A DNA stretch of 64,000 nucleotides from RGIG1927 sp045546275 (GCA_045546275.1 JAZQCM010000001.1:310001-374000), one strand, 5' to 3'; shown: positions 15,385 through 24,878, counted from the first letter of the stretch. Numbers and translations: made by a program. The notes: generated by a model from the letters alone, not told the origin.

Positions 15385-18004
15385 TTTTCTTCCTCCTTGT
15401 AAATACGATTATCACTGCAAAAGCCAAAATTGCAACAATTGAAATTGCTGTGCCAAGTTTAAAACCATCCGGCGAATATTTCAATACAATTTCATGTTCA
15501 CCTTTTTTCAATTCTGCCGCAATCATTGCACCTTCAAAGGGTGTAATCTCGGTTTCTTTGCCGTCAACGTATAATGTCCAGCCTTTTTCATAAGGCAATG
15601 AGGTGTATAACAAACCGTCTTCCTTAACAGAAATATTGGCTTTGATACGGGTTTCTTCATATTCGATTATTTCCAGGGCTTCATCCCTGAGCTTTTCCAT
15701 ACCTCTTTCAAAAAGCTCTGCATTCATGGAATAAACATGGAATATAAGGTCGTCTTTTTTGGGGAAATCACCGTTAAGATGGAACTTAAATGTAACTTTA
15801 GTCCCCTCCGGATACTCACCTGCCGGGAAAATGTATTTTCTCTTAACCGCTTTATAATCGGTATTGTTCACCACAACTTTATCCGCACAAACACAGTCAA
15901 TGTATGCAAAAATCGGGTTTGCGTCAGGTGTAACATAGTTAATCGAAAGGTTCTTTTCAGTTTCGCCCTCATGGAAGCTTATTTCGTATTTACCGCTACT
16001 TCCGTAAACCCTTATGGTGTTTGAAGCAGGAACGCTGGTAATGTCGATTTTTGTAAACAAAGTTTCGTCAATACCTGTAGCTTTTCTGAACAAATCATTC
16101 TGCACTTCAAAGGGATTGTAACCTTCAATGCCCTCCTTCAGGCTACTGTCAGTCATAAAGCCAAGAGGAAGATACTGTGTGTTCTTATAAATACTAACCT
16201 CATTTTTCCCTTCTTCGTCTGCGGCAGAGCTTTCCAATTCAAGATAAGGGTTCAAATTATCCATATTGTTTCGGAAAATCACTCTTTCTACCGACAAGAA
16301 GGAGTTTGTAAGAGGCGATGTTGTCTGGTAGTAATATCTGTTAGCTCTTGCAGGTGCACAAATAGCAAGCTTTTCCATAAGCTTTGTAAGAGCATAATTT
16401 GCAGTGGATGTAAATGCAGAAACACCCTTGAAGCCATAAAGTGATCCATCGTTTAAAATATACTCATTAGCGTTTTCAACTCTGCCTAAGGATGATTTAG
16501 CATCAACGTTTTCCAAAACCTGTTCAATTTCTTCGCCACGATAATAATACGAAGAATACGTGGTAGTTCTTACCACCGGCACCGCAATGGCTGTATTAGC
16601 AATTACTTCAATAACTATTAACCCACAGAACACTCTTTTCCAGCCGTCTTTGTTTTTCTTTTCGTTAAGATAAGACTGCACCACCACAACATACACAAGA
16701 GCCAATGCAACTGAAAGAATAACAGTTACAAGCTTTGCCTCGCCTACGGCACAAACACTTACCAACACAGAAATTAATACCGCCGCAAGTGTTCCGATTT
16801 TTGTATTTTTCTTGTTGTCCGTATCGTTATCAAAAAGAGTAAGATAAGTTCTGTATGCCATTGCAACAAGCACAAATGACATTATAAAAGCGTATCTGTA
16901 AGGCACCATGTTAGGTTTGTGGAAACCGTGCCAGATAATATCAAGCTCGCTGACAACAAGACTTAGAAGCAAAATACCAACCGTTAACATTGTTGCTATT
17001 TTTTCCCGCTTGGAAACCTTTGCAGATGCAAGGAAAAAGCCTAACATCACAACTGAAACAATACCACTGTAAATATTGGGAAGACCTTCCTTTGGAACCG
17101 GCTCATTGAAGGAGGCTAAGCGACCTACAACATCATCCAAATCCTCTCCAAGCTCTTCCACGCTTGCTTTTATTCGTTCTCCAACGCTTTTCTCGGCAGT
17201 AGATTTTGGCACCTGACTAACAGTGTTTCCCAGGCTGTTATACGCCGGGATTGTTATAAAAGCAGTTATTGCAAGAGCAATAACCGATGAAAATGCAATA
17301 AGCATCAACTTTTTCAAAAATGCTTTAAGGTTCATACTTTCTTTGATGCACTCTGCAAAGAAATATATTGCTGTAAAAATACAAACCATAAATCCGATAT
17401 AAAAATTGAAAATAACCGCCAACGCCAATGAAATAATATATAATACTATTTTATTTTCTTTTACCAGTAAATGCACACCAAGCATTACTAAAGGAAGCAT
17501 GTAAACTGTGTCGAGCCACATGATGTTCCAGTAATAGCCAAGCATGTACCCAGACAAAGCATAAAGTGCAGAAAATACAACTGTGGAAATGTCATATTTT
17601 CCAAAAAGCTTTTTAAGATACACTGAGAAGAAAAGGCCCGACAACCCCACTTTCATTACAACAATTACTGTTACAAGATCTCTTAAGTTAGCCTTTGAAA
17701 CAAAAACTGTAAGAATGTTTAAGGGGCTTGCACAGTAATAGGCAATAAGTGATAAAAAGTTTATGCCCATACCAATAGTATCTTCATACAATAAGCTTCC
17801 GCCTGTTTTGAGGTTTTCCTGCAAAACGCAAAGGAACGGATAATACTGATGCCAGAAATCCGTTACAATAATTTGCTTATCACCAAAAGGGTGCACCTTA
17901 TTAATCGCAAAAATAACATATAACACAAGGGCAGGCAGCATAAAAGATGCTGCCCCTATAAGAAACGATTTATTTTTTAATAATGCTTTGATTTTATCTT
18001 TCAT
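15377..18004 (-). CDS. YfhO family polytopic glycosyltransferase-like membrane protein
   Basis: Large membrane protein of 875 residues with many helices in the first 480 residues, an extracytoplasmic beta-rich domain (about 480-840) and a last helix (GTAISIVAILAFAVIIVFTRRKK). It matches the YfhO family of GT-C-like membrane glycosyltransferases, which in Bacillus and Listeria move the sugar from the lipid carrier onto lipoteichoic acid. The family signature near the N-terminus (DFWHQYYPFL, YEDTIGMGINFLS) is visible. The gene overlaps the glycosyltransferase downstream and lies 11 bp after the SPFH gene, with no terminator between. Family is sure; the acceptor is inferred. Confidence 0.9.
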   Translation of the reverse strand: MKDKIKALLKNKSFLIGAASFMLPALVLYVIFAINKVHPFGDKQIIVTDFWHQYYPFLCVLQENLKTGGSLLYEDTIGMGINFLSLIAYYCASPLNILTVFVSKANLRDLVTVIVVMKVGLSGLFFSVYLKKLFGKYDISTVVFSALYALSGYMLGYYWNIMWLDTVYMLPLVMLGVHLLVKENKIVLYIISLALAVIFNFYIGFMVCIFTAIYFFAECIKESMNLKAFLKKLMLIAFSSVIALAITAFITIPAYNSLGNTVSQVPKSTAEKSVGERIKASVEELGEDLDDVVGRLASFNEPVPKEGLPNIYSGIVSVVMLGFFLASAKVSKREKIATMLTVGILLLSLVVSELDIIWHGFHKPNMVPYRYAFIMSFVLVAMAYRTYLTLFDNDTDNKKNTKIGTLAAVLISVLVSVCAVGEAKLVTVILSVALALVYVVVVQSYLNEKKNKDGWKRVFCGLIVIEVIANTAIAVPVVRTTTYSSYYYRGEEIEQVLENVDAKSSLGRVENANEYILNDGSLYGFKGVSAFTSTANYALTKLMEKLAICAPARANRYYYQTTSPLTNSFLSVERVIFRNNMDNLNPYLELESSAADEEGKNEVSIYKNTQYLPLGFMTDSSLKEGIEGYNPFEVQNDLFRKATGIDETLFTKIDITSVPASNTIRVYGSSGKYEISFHEGETEKNLSINYVTPDANPIFAYIDCVCADKVVVNNTDYKAVKRKYIFPAGEYPEGTKVTFKFHLNGDFPKKDDLIFHVYSMNAELFERGMEKLRDEALEIIEYEETRIKANISVKEDGLLYTSLPYEKGWTLYVDGKETEITPFEGAMIAAELKKGEHEIVLKYSPDGFKLGTAISIVAILAFAVIIVFTRRKKNG

Positions 18005-18015
18005 TTACTTTCAAC

Positions 18016-18906
18016 TCAATTCTTAGCGTCGGTCATAGCTTCTTTCAAAGAAGCCGCAAGTGTTGTAAGGTTTTGGATTTCAGAAGGGATAATCAGCTTT
18101 GTTGACTGTCCGTTAGCAACCTTTTCCAATGCTTCCAAGCTTCTTATAGAAATAGTTTCCTTTGTAGGATTAGCCTGATTTATCAGTTCTATACCCTTTG
18201 CAATGGCAGTTTGCACCTTAAGGATTGCTTCAGCATCACCTTCAGCTTCGCGGATTTTAGCTTCCTTAATAGCTTCGGCACGTAAAATAGCACTTTCCTT
18301 TTCACCTTCGGCAACAAGTACTGCACTTCTCTTTTCGCCTTCAGCCTTCAAGATAGATTCACGTCTTTCGCGTTCTGCCTTCATTTGCTTTTCCATTGCA
18401 TCCTGAATTTCTGCAGGAGGAATAATATTCTTAAGCTCAACACGATTAATCTTAATACCCCACGGATCGGTAGCTTCGTCAAGAATTGTACGCATTTTTG
18501 CGTTTACAATATCACGGCTTGTTAAGGTTTCATCAAGCTCCATTTCACCAATGATATTACGAAGTGTTGTTGCTGTGAGTGTTTCAATAGCCATCATGGG
18601 ATTTTCAACACCATAGCAATAAAGCTTTGAATCAGTAATCTGGAAGTAAACAACCGTATCAATCTGCATTGTTACGTTATCTTTTGTGATAACCGCCTGG
18701 GGTCTGAAATCTGCAACTCTTTCCTTTAAGTTTACAGTTGCAACCACACGGTCAATGAAAGGCACTTTAATATGAAGACCTACTCCCCAAGTTTCCTTAT
18801 AGGCACCAAGTCGTTCAATAACCATAGCCTTTGCCTGAGGAACAATTTTAATATTAGAAACAACAACTACTAACGCAAGAAAAATTAAAAATACTACAAA
18901 TGGCAT
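18016..18906 (-). CDS. SPFH/stomatin-like membrane protease-associated protein (QmcA type)
   Basis: A membrane-anchored SPFH-domain scaffold protein of 296 residues, part of bacterial flotillin-like microdomains. One N-terminal helix (VVFLIFLALVVVVSNI) is followed by the SPFH domain (VIERLGAYKETWGVGLHIKVPFIDRV) and a long charged coiled coil rich in Glu, Ala and Arg (about 175-240). It has the usual partner, an NfeD-like gene, 9 bp upstream. NfeD/SPFH pairs shape membrane domains and support quality control of membrane proteins. Here the pair leads into YfhO-GtrB-GtrA, which suggests a link to cell-envelope assembly (inference). Confidence 0.93.
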   Translation of the reverse strand: MPFVVFLIFLALVVVVSNIKIVPQAKAMVIERLGAYKETWGVGLHIKVPFIDRVVATVNLKERVADFRPQAVITKDNVTMQIDTVVYFQITDSKLYCYGVENPMMAIETLTATTLRNIIGEMELDETLTSRDIVNAKMRTILDEATDPWGIKINRVELKNIIPPAEIQDAMEKQMKAERERRESILKAEGEKRSAVLVAEGEKESAILRAEAIKEAKIREAEGDAEAILKVQTAIAKGIELINQANPTKETISIRSLEALEKVANGQSTKLIIPSEIQNLTTLAASLKEAMTDAKN

Positions 18907-18915
18907 ATAAACACC

Positions 18916-19335
18916 TCAAACTTTCTTCACTACGAGCTTAACGCCCTCTATTTTTAATACCTCAACCTGACTTCCCATTTCAATTGTTTCGTCGGCCTTT
19001 GCTGACCACACGTTTCCAAGCACTTCAACAACACCTGTTGCCGCTATGGGTTCGATTGTTGTGGTCACAATTCCCTTGGCTCCGATAAGTCGATCCGCAT
19101 TTGTAGGTTCATGTTCCGGCATAAGGTTTTTGTTGTAAAACTTTTTGAACACCACAAGAGAAACAGCTGATACAACTGCAAACACAACCATTGATGAGGA
19201 TACACCCATCCCAAAATATGTACATATGCCTGCAGCCAAAGCACCTAAAGCAAACCATACAGAAATAAGAGCCGGGGTTACAGCTTCAACAATTAAAAAC
19301 ACCACCATTGCACAAAGCCAGTACAAAGTATTCAT
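18916..19335 (-). CDS. NfeD-like membrane protein
   Basis: A 139-residue member of the NfeD family without the protease part. Three membrane helices in the first half (LCAMVVFLIVEAVTPALISVWF, ALGALAAGICTYFGMG and SSMVVFAVVSAVSLVVF) precede an OB-fold C-terminal domain (LIGAKGIVTTTI...GVVEVLGNVWSAKA). The ATG at 19335 lies five bases after AGAGGG; a TTG one codon earlier is less likely. It is paired with the SPFH gene downstream and follows the SLH/cohesin gene by 12 bp. Confidence 0.92.
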   Translation of the reverse strand: MNTLYWLCAMVVFLIVEAVTPALISVWFALGALAAGICTYFGMGVSSSMVVFAVVSAVSLVVFKKFYNKNLMPEHEPTNADRLIGAKGIVTTTIEPIAATGVVEVLGNVWSAKADETIEMGSQVEVLKIEGVKLVVKKV

Positions 19336-19347
19336 CAAATCCCTCTT

Positions 19348-20487
19348 TTACATAGAAATCAAAATATTATATTCAGCTAACCTGTTAAGTAAAACTGCAG
19401 CTTCCGCTCTTGTCATATTGTCCTTAGGACGAAGAAGACCGGAATTATCGCCAATGATGAGTTTAGCACGAATCAAGCCTGCAACAGAGTCCTTTGCGTA
19501 GGGGTAAATGCTCTGATTGTCGGAGAACTTACCAACATAATCATCTGCAATAATTTCACTTCTTGCCTTGTTCATTTTGAGCATTGTTCTGAACACAAGA
19601 GTACAGATATCTTCTCTTGTAATGAAATCATCGGGACGGAAATTGCCATTTTCGTCACCCTGTGCAACACCCAATGTTTTGGCAGTCATAATGTATTCGT
19701 ACTGGTAATCCTCTGCTACATCATTGAACTTTTCAGTATTTGCAGCGGACTTTTTCTGCTTACAAACTCTCATAAGCATGGTTATAAACTCACCACGTGT
19801 TATATTCTGTGCAGGGAAAAACGACTTGTCGGCAATATTTTCCAAAGCACCGATTTTGTACATAACACCAACTGCTTTTTCAGCCCAGTCATAGCCTAAC
19901 ATATCGTCATAAGGGGTTAATGGCTCGGGCTCTTTAATAATAACATTCTTTTCGCCATCAGCGTTATCGAGAATTGTGAGCTTAGTGCCAACCACGTTAA
20001 GAGGATAAAAGCCGTTTATGTCATTTCTTCCAAGAAGAGATTCGTCGGAAACATTAACAGAAAACTCACCCGCTTCAACAGCTTCAAAAAGAATAGAAAA
20101 AATAACATCATCTTCAATTCCTTGAATTGCCTGGTCATAGCCTTCTATTGCAAAAGTGCCCTGGTCATTATCGAACTGATTTGTAAGCACACCAAAATCA
20201 CTGTTGGAGTATACAGGTGCAATAATCTTTGCCTTTGTATTGTCAAATGTTCCGTATACACCTGCGGTAAGAAAAGCAGGTACATCAGTTGTAAAATCAA
20301 TCATAAACTGGTCGCCGACTTCAATGCCTTTTTCTTGGGACTCATCGGAAGAAACCAACTTTGCACAAATCGTGTATTTGCTTTCAATGTCATTAATTTT
20401 TTCTATAGCCACACTTTCTTCTGCCAATGCAACAAAGGACACGTTCAGAAGAAGTACTGCCAGAACAAATGATAAAACTCTTTTCAT
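19348..20487 (-). CDS. secreted cohesin-like/SLH-domain cell-surface protein
   Basis: Exported protein of 379 residues anchored to the cell wall. It has a signal peptide (MKRVLSFVLAVLLLNVSFVALAEE, residues 1-23), a beta-rich domain resembling cohesin (about 30-175, with GVYGTFDNTKAKI and EGYDQAIQGIEDDVIFSILFEA) and three SLH repeats (about 195-379; each has an FxDVxxxYxxYI- or AEAAVLLNRL-like half). SLH repeats bind pyruvylated secondary wall polymer. The cohesin-like part could hold a dockerin partner, but no dockerin was seen in the window, so it may be a non-cellulosomal carbohydrate or protein binding fold. The ribosome binding site AAGGAG overlaps the end of the lipoprotein gene upstream. 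Confidence 0.82.
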   Translation of the reverse strand: MKRVLSFVLAVLLLNVSFVALAEESVAIEKINDIESKYTICAKLVSSDESQEKGIEVGDQFMIDFTTDVPAFLTAGVYGTFDNTKAKIIAPVYSNSDFGVLTNQFDNDQGTFAIEGYDQAIQGIEDDVIFSILFEAVEAGEFSVNVSDESLLGRNDINGFYPLNVVGTKLTILDNADGEKNVIIKEPEPLTPYDDMLGYDWAEKAVGVMYKIGALENIADKSFFPAQNITRGEFITMLMRVCKQKKSAANTEKFNDVAEDYQYEYIMTAKTLGVAQGDENGNFRPDDFITREDICTLVFRTMLKMNKARSEIIADDYVGKFSDNQSIYPYAKDSVAGLIRAKLIIGDNSGLLRPKDNMTRAEAAVLLNRLAEYNILISM

Positions 20488-20499
20488 GTTAGCTCCTTA

Positions 20500-21039
20500 T
20501 TACTGAGTAATAATTTCAGATTCTGTATAACTTGTTACATAGTAACCGCCATTAACTGCACTGATATAAATATCATACTGCTCTGTTGTGCCATTCTTCA
20601 TAATGCAGGAAACTGTGGAAACGTATGCGTTCTTTTCGCCTTCAATTTCTTCTGGTGAACCCATGAGCATTTCAAGAGGCATAGCACTTGTGTCAGTGCC
20701 ACCTAAAGCTGCTGAATAGTAGAAATTCCAGCAACCAAATCTGGACTGCATCTGCTGAAGATAAACAGGCTTAAGGTCAGGAGAATAGATTGCGTATAAA
20801 ATTGCACCGTTACCCTGCATTTTAGCCTGGCGCCAGTTCTGAACAACTTCCTTTACACTCTGAGCTCTGTAGCCGTCAAGTCTCTTTGCGGATGCAACCA
20901 TGTCTGCGTTCCAGAATTCTTCCTGAACTTCAGCACCTGTAAGCTCACTTTTTTCAATTTTGGGACCAAAACAAGCGGTGAGCGAAAGCGCCAAAACCAA
21001 CGCTACCATAACTGCAATACCCTTTTTTAATGTTTTCAT
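20500..21039 (-). CDS. small lipoprotein, unknown function
   Basis: Exported 179-residue lipoprotein with a clear signal peptide and lipobox LTAC (residues 20-23). The mature part is alpha/beta with no catalytic motif that I recognise; it is rich in Tyr, Gln and Met (VVQNWRQAKMQGNGAILYAI, YLQQMQSRFGCWNFYYSAAL given here in part) and resembles small NTF2-like or DUF4829-like lipoproteins. It is the first gene behind a perfect promoter, and the SLH/cohesin gene follows after 12 bp, so the two surface proteins are made together. Confidence 0.75.
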   Translation of the reverse strand: MKTLKKGIAVMVALVLALSLTACFGPKIEKSELTGAEVQEEFWNADMVASAKRLDGYRAQSVKEVVQNWRQAKMQGNGAILYAIYSPDLKPVYLQQMQSRFGCWNFYYSAALGGTDTSAMPLEMLMGSPEEIEGEKNAYVSTVSCIMKNGTTEQYDIYISAVNGGYYVTSYTESEIITQ

Positions 21040-21076
21040 AATTAAACTCCTCCAATATGTATAAATTTATGATTTT

Positions 21077-21105
21077 ATTATACAATATTTTTCGTGCTAT
21101 TTCAA
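21077..21105 (-). promoter_or_regulatory. sigma-A promoter of the 21039-13995 gene run
   Basis: Minus-strand -35 TTGAAA (21100-21105), 17-bp spacer, -10 TATAAT (21077-21082), about 37 bp before the lipoprotein ATG, which has GGAGGAG in front. Confidence 0.8.
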
Positions 21106-21139
21106 TAAATAAATGAAATTTTTTATGGTTAATATTGCA

Positions 21140-21170
21140 AAAACGGTACGGCTAATTGCCGTACCGTTTT
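21140..21170 (-). terminator. terminator of the 930-residue SLH gene
   Basis: Perfect 13-bp stem (21140-21152 / 21158-21170, loop TAATT) with T runs on both sides; it separates the big SLH gene from the promoter of the lipoprotein gene. Confidence 0.9.
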
Positions 21171-21176
21171 TTTAAA

Positions 21177-23969
21177 TTATTTCTTAAGATATTCGTAAAG
21201 ACGAACTACAATTGTAGCTACTGTCTGACGGTTAACATAGCTCTTGGGAGAGAACTGTTTGAACTGGTCACCTGTCATAATACCTGCCTGATCAACAGCT
21301 ACAACGCTTTCAACTGCCCAAGGAGAAATGCTGTATGCGTCAACATACTTGTAAACAGATACCGCATTGCCCTTAACATTGATAATTCTTCCAAGGAGAA
21401 CAGCAATTTCTTCACGGTTGATAAGATCGTTGGGGTTAAATGTTACGTTTGTTTTACCTGTAACGTAGCCTGCAGAATATGCAGCCATGATGTATCCATA
21501 GTGCCAATCTGTGGGCTTAACATCAGCGAATACCTGCTTGTAGTTAGCTGCTGTTGTGTCAAGACCTAAAATTCTACAGATAATTGTTGTGAATTCAGCT
21601 CTGTTGATTTCACGAAGGGGTTCAAAGTAGCCATATGTTGTACCACTCATCAAACCATACTTGTGAGCCTTTTCAACGTTTGCAACTGCCCACCAGTCAA
21701 AGTTTGTATCGGGATAAAGGTAGCTCTGGGGCTGCTTTCCGTTGTTTTCGGGAAGGAGGTTAGGATCCTTGGGAGTTGTAGGATCAGTGTAGTCTCCTTC
21801 ACCCCAACCTGTTGTCTTGTCCTCTTCCTTCTTATCGTCGGGAGTTGTAACCCATTCTTCATCCTTCTTGTTGGACTCTTCCTTTTCTTCGTCCTTCTTT
21901 TCTTCTTCCTCTTCTTCTGCTTCTAACTTTTTAAGTTCAGTTCTGCAGGAGCTACATACATCAAGCTCAATACCCTTGTAGTCAACTGTGTAAAGCTTTG
22001 TTACATAGTCACCGCAGTGGTCACATTCGTACTTTAATGTAACAGTGTTGCCGGAGGAAGAACCGCCACCGCCGCCACCGGAGGAACCGCCGGAGGAGGA
22101 AGTACCTGTATATTCAACTTCAACTTCACCATAAACTGCAATGGGACATTCATCGGCCTTTATGGAAACCTGTTCGCCCCACCAGATTGTATAATCGCCC
22201 TTTTCTTCAACTTCAGGAAGAGTTACTCTACCGTCGGAGTTTGTGTTAAGGCGCTTGTCGCTGTATTCTTCACCGTCAAAGTAAACGTCAAAGTCATCAA
22301 TGGGCTTTGTCATTTCCTTGTCGGAATAGAAATATGCATATGCAGTCTTGCCAACCTTGATAGTTTCATCAACCTTGCAATATACAACGGGGATTGTGTC
22401 TTCGTCACCAAAGTAGAATACAATTTCATCATTTGTGAAAACCTCTACTTCTTCAAGGTCATCATCGGGAGTATAAATTTCGTCGTTTACAACAACGTAC
22501 CAACCACTGTCACGAGTAATGTCGCCGTTTTCGTTGGAGTAACCATTTGTTGACTTGGATTCAAAACGAGTGAAGTTTGTTTCATCGTCGTTTGTTTCGT
22601 AGTCAATTTCTTCATCCTCTAAAACTTCAAGCATGAAGTTGTAAAGGTCAAATTCATCAACCTTAGGGCTCTTTGTTCTTTCCAAAAGAGTCTTGTGAGC
22701 GCCTTCAATTCTTACCCACGCCTGTACTGTGCCTTCTCTTTCTGTTGTAAGCTTCTGCTTAACAGAAACCATTGTTAAAGGCTTGGACGCAGATACGTAA
22801 CCGGATACTAAAATTTCGCCGCCCTGATAGGACTTAATCCAGCTGTCAGAAACAGTCTTGGATGTAAGCACAACTTCGCCATTAGTTGTAGTTTTTGCTG
22901 TGCCAAGGCTTGTAGTACCACGCTTAATGAAGTAAACCTTACCCTTTTTGCCTACTTCTTCGTCTTCAATAACGTCATATTCTTCGTTTTCAACATCATA
23001 TGTGAAAAGTGTCTGTGTAACTGTGATTGTTACCTCATCCTTAACACCAATCTGTTCAGGGTCAACTGTAAAATGAGGATAACCTACTTCGATAATATCT
23101 TCCTTATTGGGAACACCAAAGAAAAGTACAACCTTACTGCCGCCTGTGAGGTCAACGTCTGTCCAGTCGCCATCAAAGTCAGCATATGTACCGTTTAAGA
23201 TATATGCCCACTCACCACCCTTAAAATAGGAGCTTGTTGTGCCATCCTTAAGTGTGAATGTGGAGCCTGTTGCTGTGGAGGCAATGCCTGTAACCTTTTT
23301 CTTTGATGATTTGAATTCACGACCGGATTCTTCAAGAACGTACTCAGCAAGTTCAAGAACAGTAGGCTTCTTCAAAACGTCAAGGTTAACAACTGTTTCG
23401 TCGATATAACGGGAGTTAGTACCTTCAATCCAGATTGTAACTGTGTTTGTGCCGTCGTCAACAATTTCGGAAGAAGACTTCTTGATTACGAAGGAGGCTT
23501 TTACAAGCTCTTCGTTTTCACCGTTTTCTTCGTATGTATCATAGTTATATACGTATACCCAATACTCTGCACCTGCAGTTGCATCTTCAAGGTCGTACTT
23601 AACGCCTTCAGACTCAAATCTTGTTGCAGAAATATCTTTCTTGAACTTTTCCTTACCGTTGCTTTCAACAACAATAACAACGTCAGTAAGACCTGTTGTT
23701 GTACCCTTGATAACAACTTCATCGTTTGCATAGTATGCATTCTTAACGTTAAGTGTAGCACTGATTTCAGGCACTACATCTTCGTTTTCACCGCCATCAT
23801 CTTCAGGCTCAGAAGGCTCAGAAGGTTCAGAAGGCTCTGAAGGTTCTGTAGGATCGTCTGCCATGATTATTGTTTCTTCATCTTCGGCTTCAACTGCAAA
23901 TACGCTCACAGAGCTCACAGATAAAACCATTGAGAGTGCAAGAAACAAAGCTAATAATTTCTTTGTCAT
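21177..23969 (-). CDS. large secreted SLH protein with DUF4430-like domains and a Cys4 module
   Basis: Exported 930-residue wall-anchored protein. Order: signal peptide (1-25); a PSEPSEPSEP linker and an acidic stretch; a beta-rich domain (about 65-170); a DUF4430/transcobalamin-like domain (about 175-300, with EWAYILNGTYADFDGDW); further beta domains (to about 400); a second DUF4430-like domain (about 420-530, with GWYVVVNDEIYTPDDDL); a beta domain; a Gly/Ser linker; a Cys4 module (CDHCGDYV...CSSCRTEL, near 640-680); a very charged Glu/Lys stretch; and three SLH repeats (about 745-930). DUF4430 domains are often found in cobalamin- or adhesin-type surface proteins. A zinc-ribbon-like module outside the cell is uncommon. 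The function is unknown. Confidence 0.85.
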   Translation of the reverse strand: MTKKLLALFLALSMVLSVSSVSVFAVEAEDEETIIMADDPTEPSEPSEPSEPSEPEDDGGENEDVVPEISATLNVKNAYYANDEVVIKGTTTGLTDVVIVVESNGKEKFKKDISATRFESEGVKYDLEDATAGAEYWVYVYNYDTYEENGENEELVKASFVIKKSSSEIVDDGTNTVTIWIEGTNSRYIDETVVNLDVLKKPTVLELAEYVLEESGREFKSSKKKVTGIASTATGSTFTLKDGTTSSYFKGGEWAYILNGTYADFDGDWTDVDLTGGSKVVLFFGVPNKEDIIEVGYPHFTVDPEQIGVKDEVTITVTQTLFTYDVENEEYDVIEDEEVGKKGKVYFIKRGTTSLGTAKTTTNGEVVLTSKTVSDSWIKSYQGGEILVSGYVSASKPLTMVSVKQKLTTEREGTVQAWVRIEGAHKTLLERTKSPKVDEFDLYNFMLEVLEDEEIDYETNDDETNFTRFESKSTNGYSNENGDITRDSGWYVVVNDEIYTPDDDLEEVEVFTNDEIVFYFGDEDTIPVVYCKVDETIKVGKTAYAYFYSDKEMTKPIDDFDVYFDGEEYSDKRLNTNSDGRVTLPEVEEKGDYTIWWGEQVSIKADECPIAVYGEVEVEYTGTSSSGGSSGGGGGGSSSGNTVTLKYECDHCGDYVTKLYTVDYKGIELDVCSSCRTELKKLEAEEEEEEKKDEEKEESNKKDEEWVTTPDDKKEEDKTTGWGEGDYTDPTTPKDPNLLPENNGKQPQSYLYPDTNFDWWAVANVEKAHKYGLMSGTTYGYFEPLREINRAEFTTIICRILGLDTTAANYKQVFADVKPTDWHYGYIMAAYSAGYVTGKTNVTFNPNDLINREEIAVLLGRIINVKGNAVSVYKYVDAYSISPWAVESVVAVDQAGIMTGDQFKQFSPKSYVNRQTVATIVVRLYEYLKK

Positions 23970-24021
23970 TTAAATACCCTCCTTATAGGATTAAAAATAA
24001 ACGTAATAAGAGACCTTTTAT

Positions 24022-24050
24022 AGTATAGCACAGAAAAAACAAGATTTCAA
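24022..24050 (-). promoter_or_regulatory. sigma-A promoter of the large SLH gene
   Basis: Minus-strand -35 TTGAAA (24045-24050), 17-bp spacer, -10 TATACT (24022-24027); the ATG follows about 50 bp later behind AAGGAGGG. Confidence 0.75.
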
Positions 24051-24108
24051 CCACAAAATATAGTTTATCCGCCTATTTGTCTCCCCTATATAATACTTTT
24101 CAAGATGT

Positions 24109-24138
24109 AAAAAAGTTGCATTTATCTGCAACTTTTTT
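24109..24138 (-). terminator. terminator of the heat-shock/prmA-rsmE cluster
   Basis: Perfect 12-bp stem (24109-24120 / 24127-24138, 6-base loop) with T runs, just after rsmE. Confidence 0.9.
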
Positions 24139-24143
24139 TTACA

Positions 24144-24869
24144 TTATTCCATATCGCCTGCTATGTAAAGAGCAAGAGCAGATGCAATTAGCCCTGCTGT
24201 TTCAGTTCTTAATATGCGTTTACCCAAAGTAACAGGCTTTACACCCTTTGAAATTGCTTTTTCAACTTCGCTTTGTTCAAAGCCACCTTCGGGTCCGATG
24301 AATATTGCCAAACTTTTCATTCCGCTTGAAACATGATTTGACATTTTTCCGTCCTTTTCACATTCGTAAGGAATAATGGCACCATCCATCCAATCTGCCA
24401 TTTCAAGAGCCTCATCAAAGCTCACAGGTTCTGAAACATCCGGCACATAAGCTCGTCCGCACTGTTTTGCCGCTTCATGGGCAATTCGGTTAAGCCTTTC
24501 AATTTTTTCTGCCTTGTCAATTTTAGCCACAATGCGCTTTGTGTTGACAGGCACAATCTTCCAGACTCCAAGCTCGGTTGCTTTTTGTATGATTAAATCC
24601 ATTTTGGGATTTTTGGGGATTGCCTGAAAAAGAGTAATTTTCAGCTCAGGCTCAGTTTGGGATGGGTATCTGTCAATAACCTTTACAAAAACCATTTTGT
24701 TTTCAATTTTTTCAATTTCGCCATCAACACAGTTGCCATCACCATCAAACAAGGTAAGCTCATCGCCAACCTTCATGCGAAGAACCTTTATAATATGATT
24801 TGCTTCTTCTCCGTAAATTTCTACAGGGTCACACCAAAAACCATCTCTGTCAACAAAAAAGTTAGCCAT
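24144..24869 (-). CDS. rsmE: 16S rRNA (uracil-1498-N3)-methyltransferase RsmE
   Basis: Methylates N3 of U1498 in 16S rRNA using S-adenosylmethionine. SPOUT-class enzyme of 241 residues: an N-terminal PUA-like part (EANHIIKVLRMKVGDELTLFDG) and a C-terminal knotted domain with IGPEGGF and LGKRILRTETAGLIA. It lies 9 bp after prmA, and GGAGAGG precedes the ATG. dnaJ-prmA-rsmE is a standard arrangement in Firmicutes. Confidence 0.96.
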   Translation of the reverse strand: MANFFVDRDGFWCDPVEIYGEEANHIIKVLRMKVGDELTLFDGDGNCVDGEIEKIENKMVFVKVIDRYPSQTEPELKITLFQAIPKNPKMDLIIQKATELGVWKIVPVNTKRIVAKIDKAEKIERLNRIAHEAAKQCGRAYVPDVSEPVSFDEALEMADWMDGAIIPYECEKDGKMSNHVSSGMKSLAIFIGPEGGFEQSEVEKAISKGVKPVTLGKRILRTETAGLIASALALYIAGDME

Positions 24870-24878
24870 AGACCTCTC

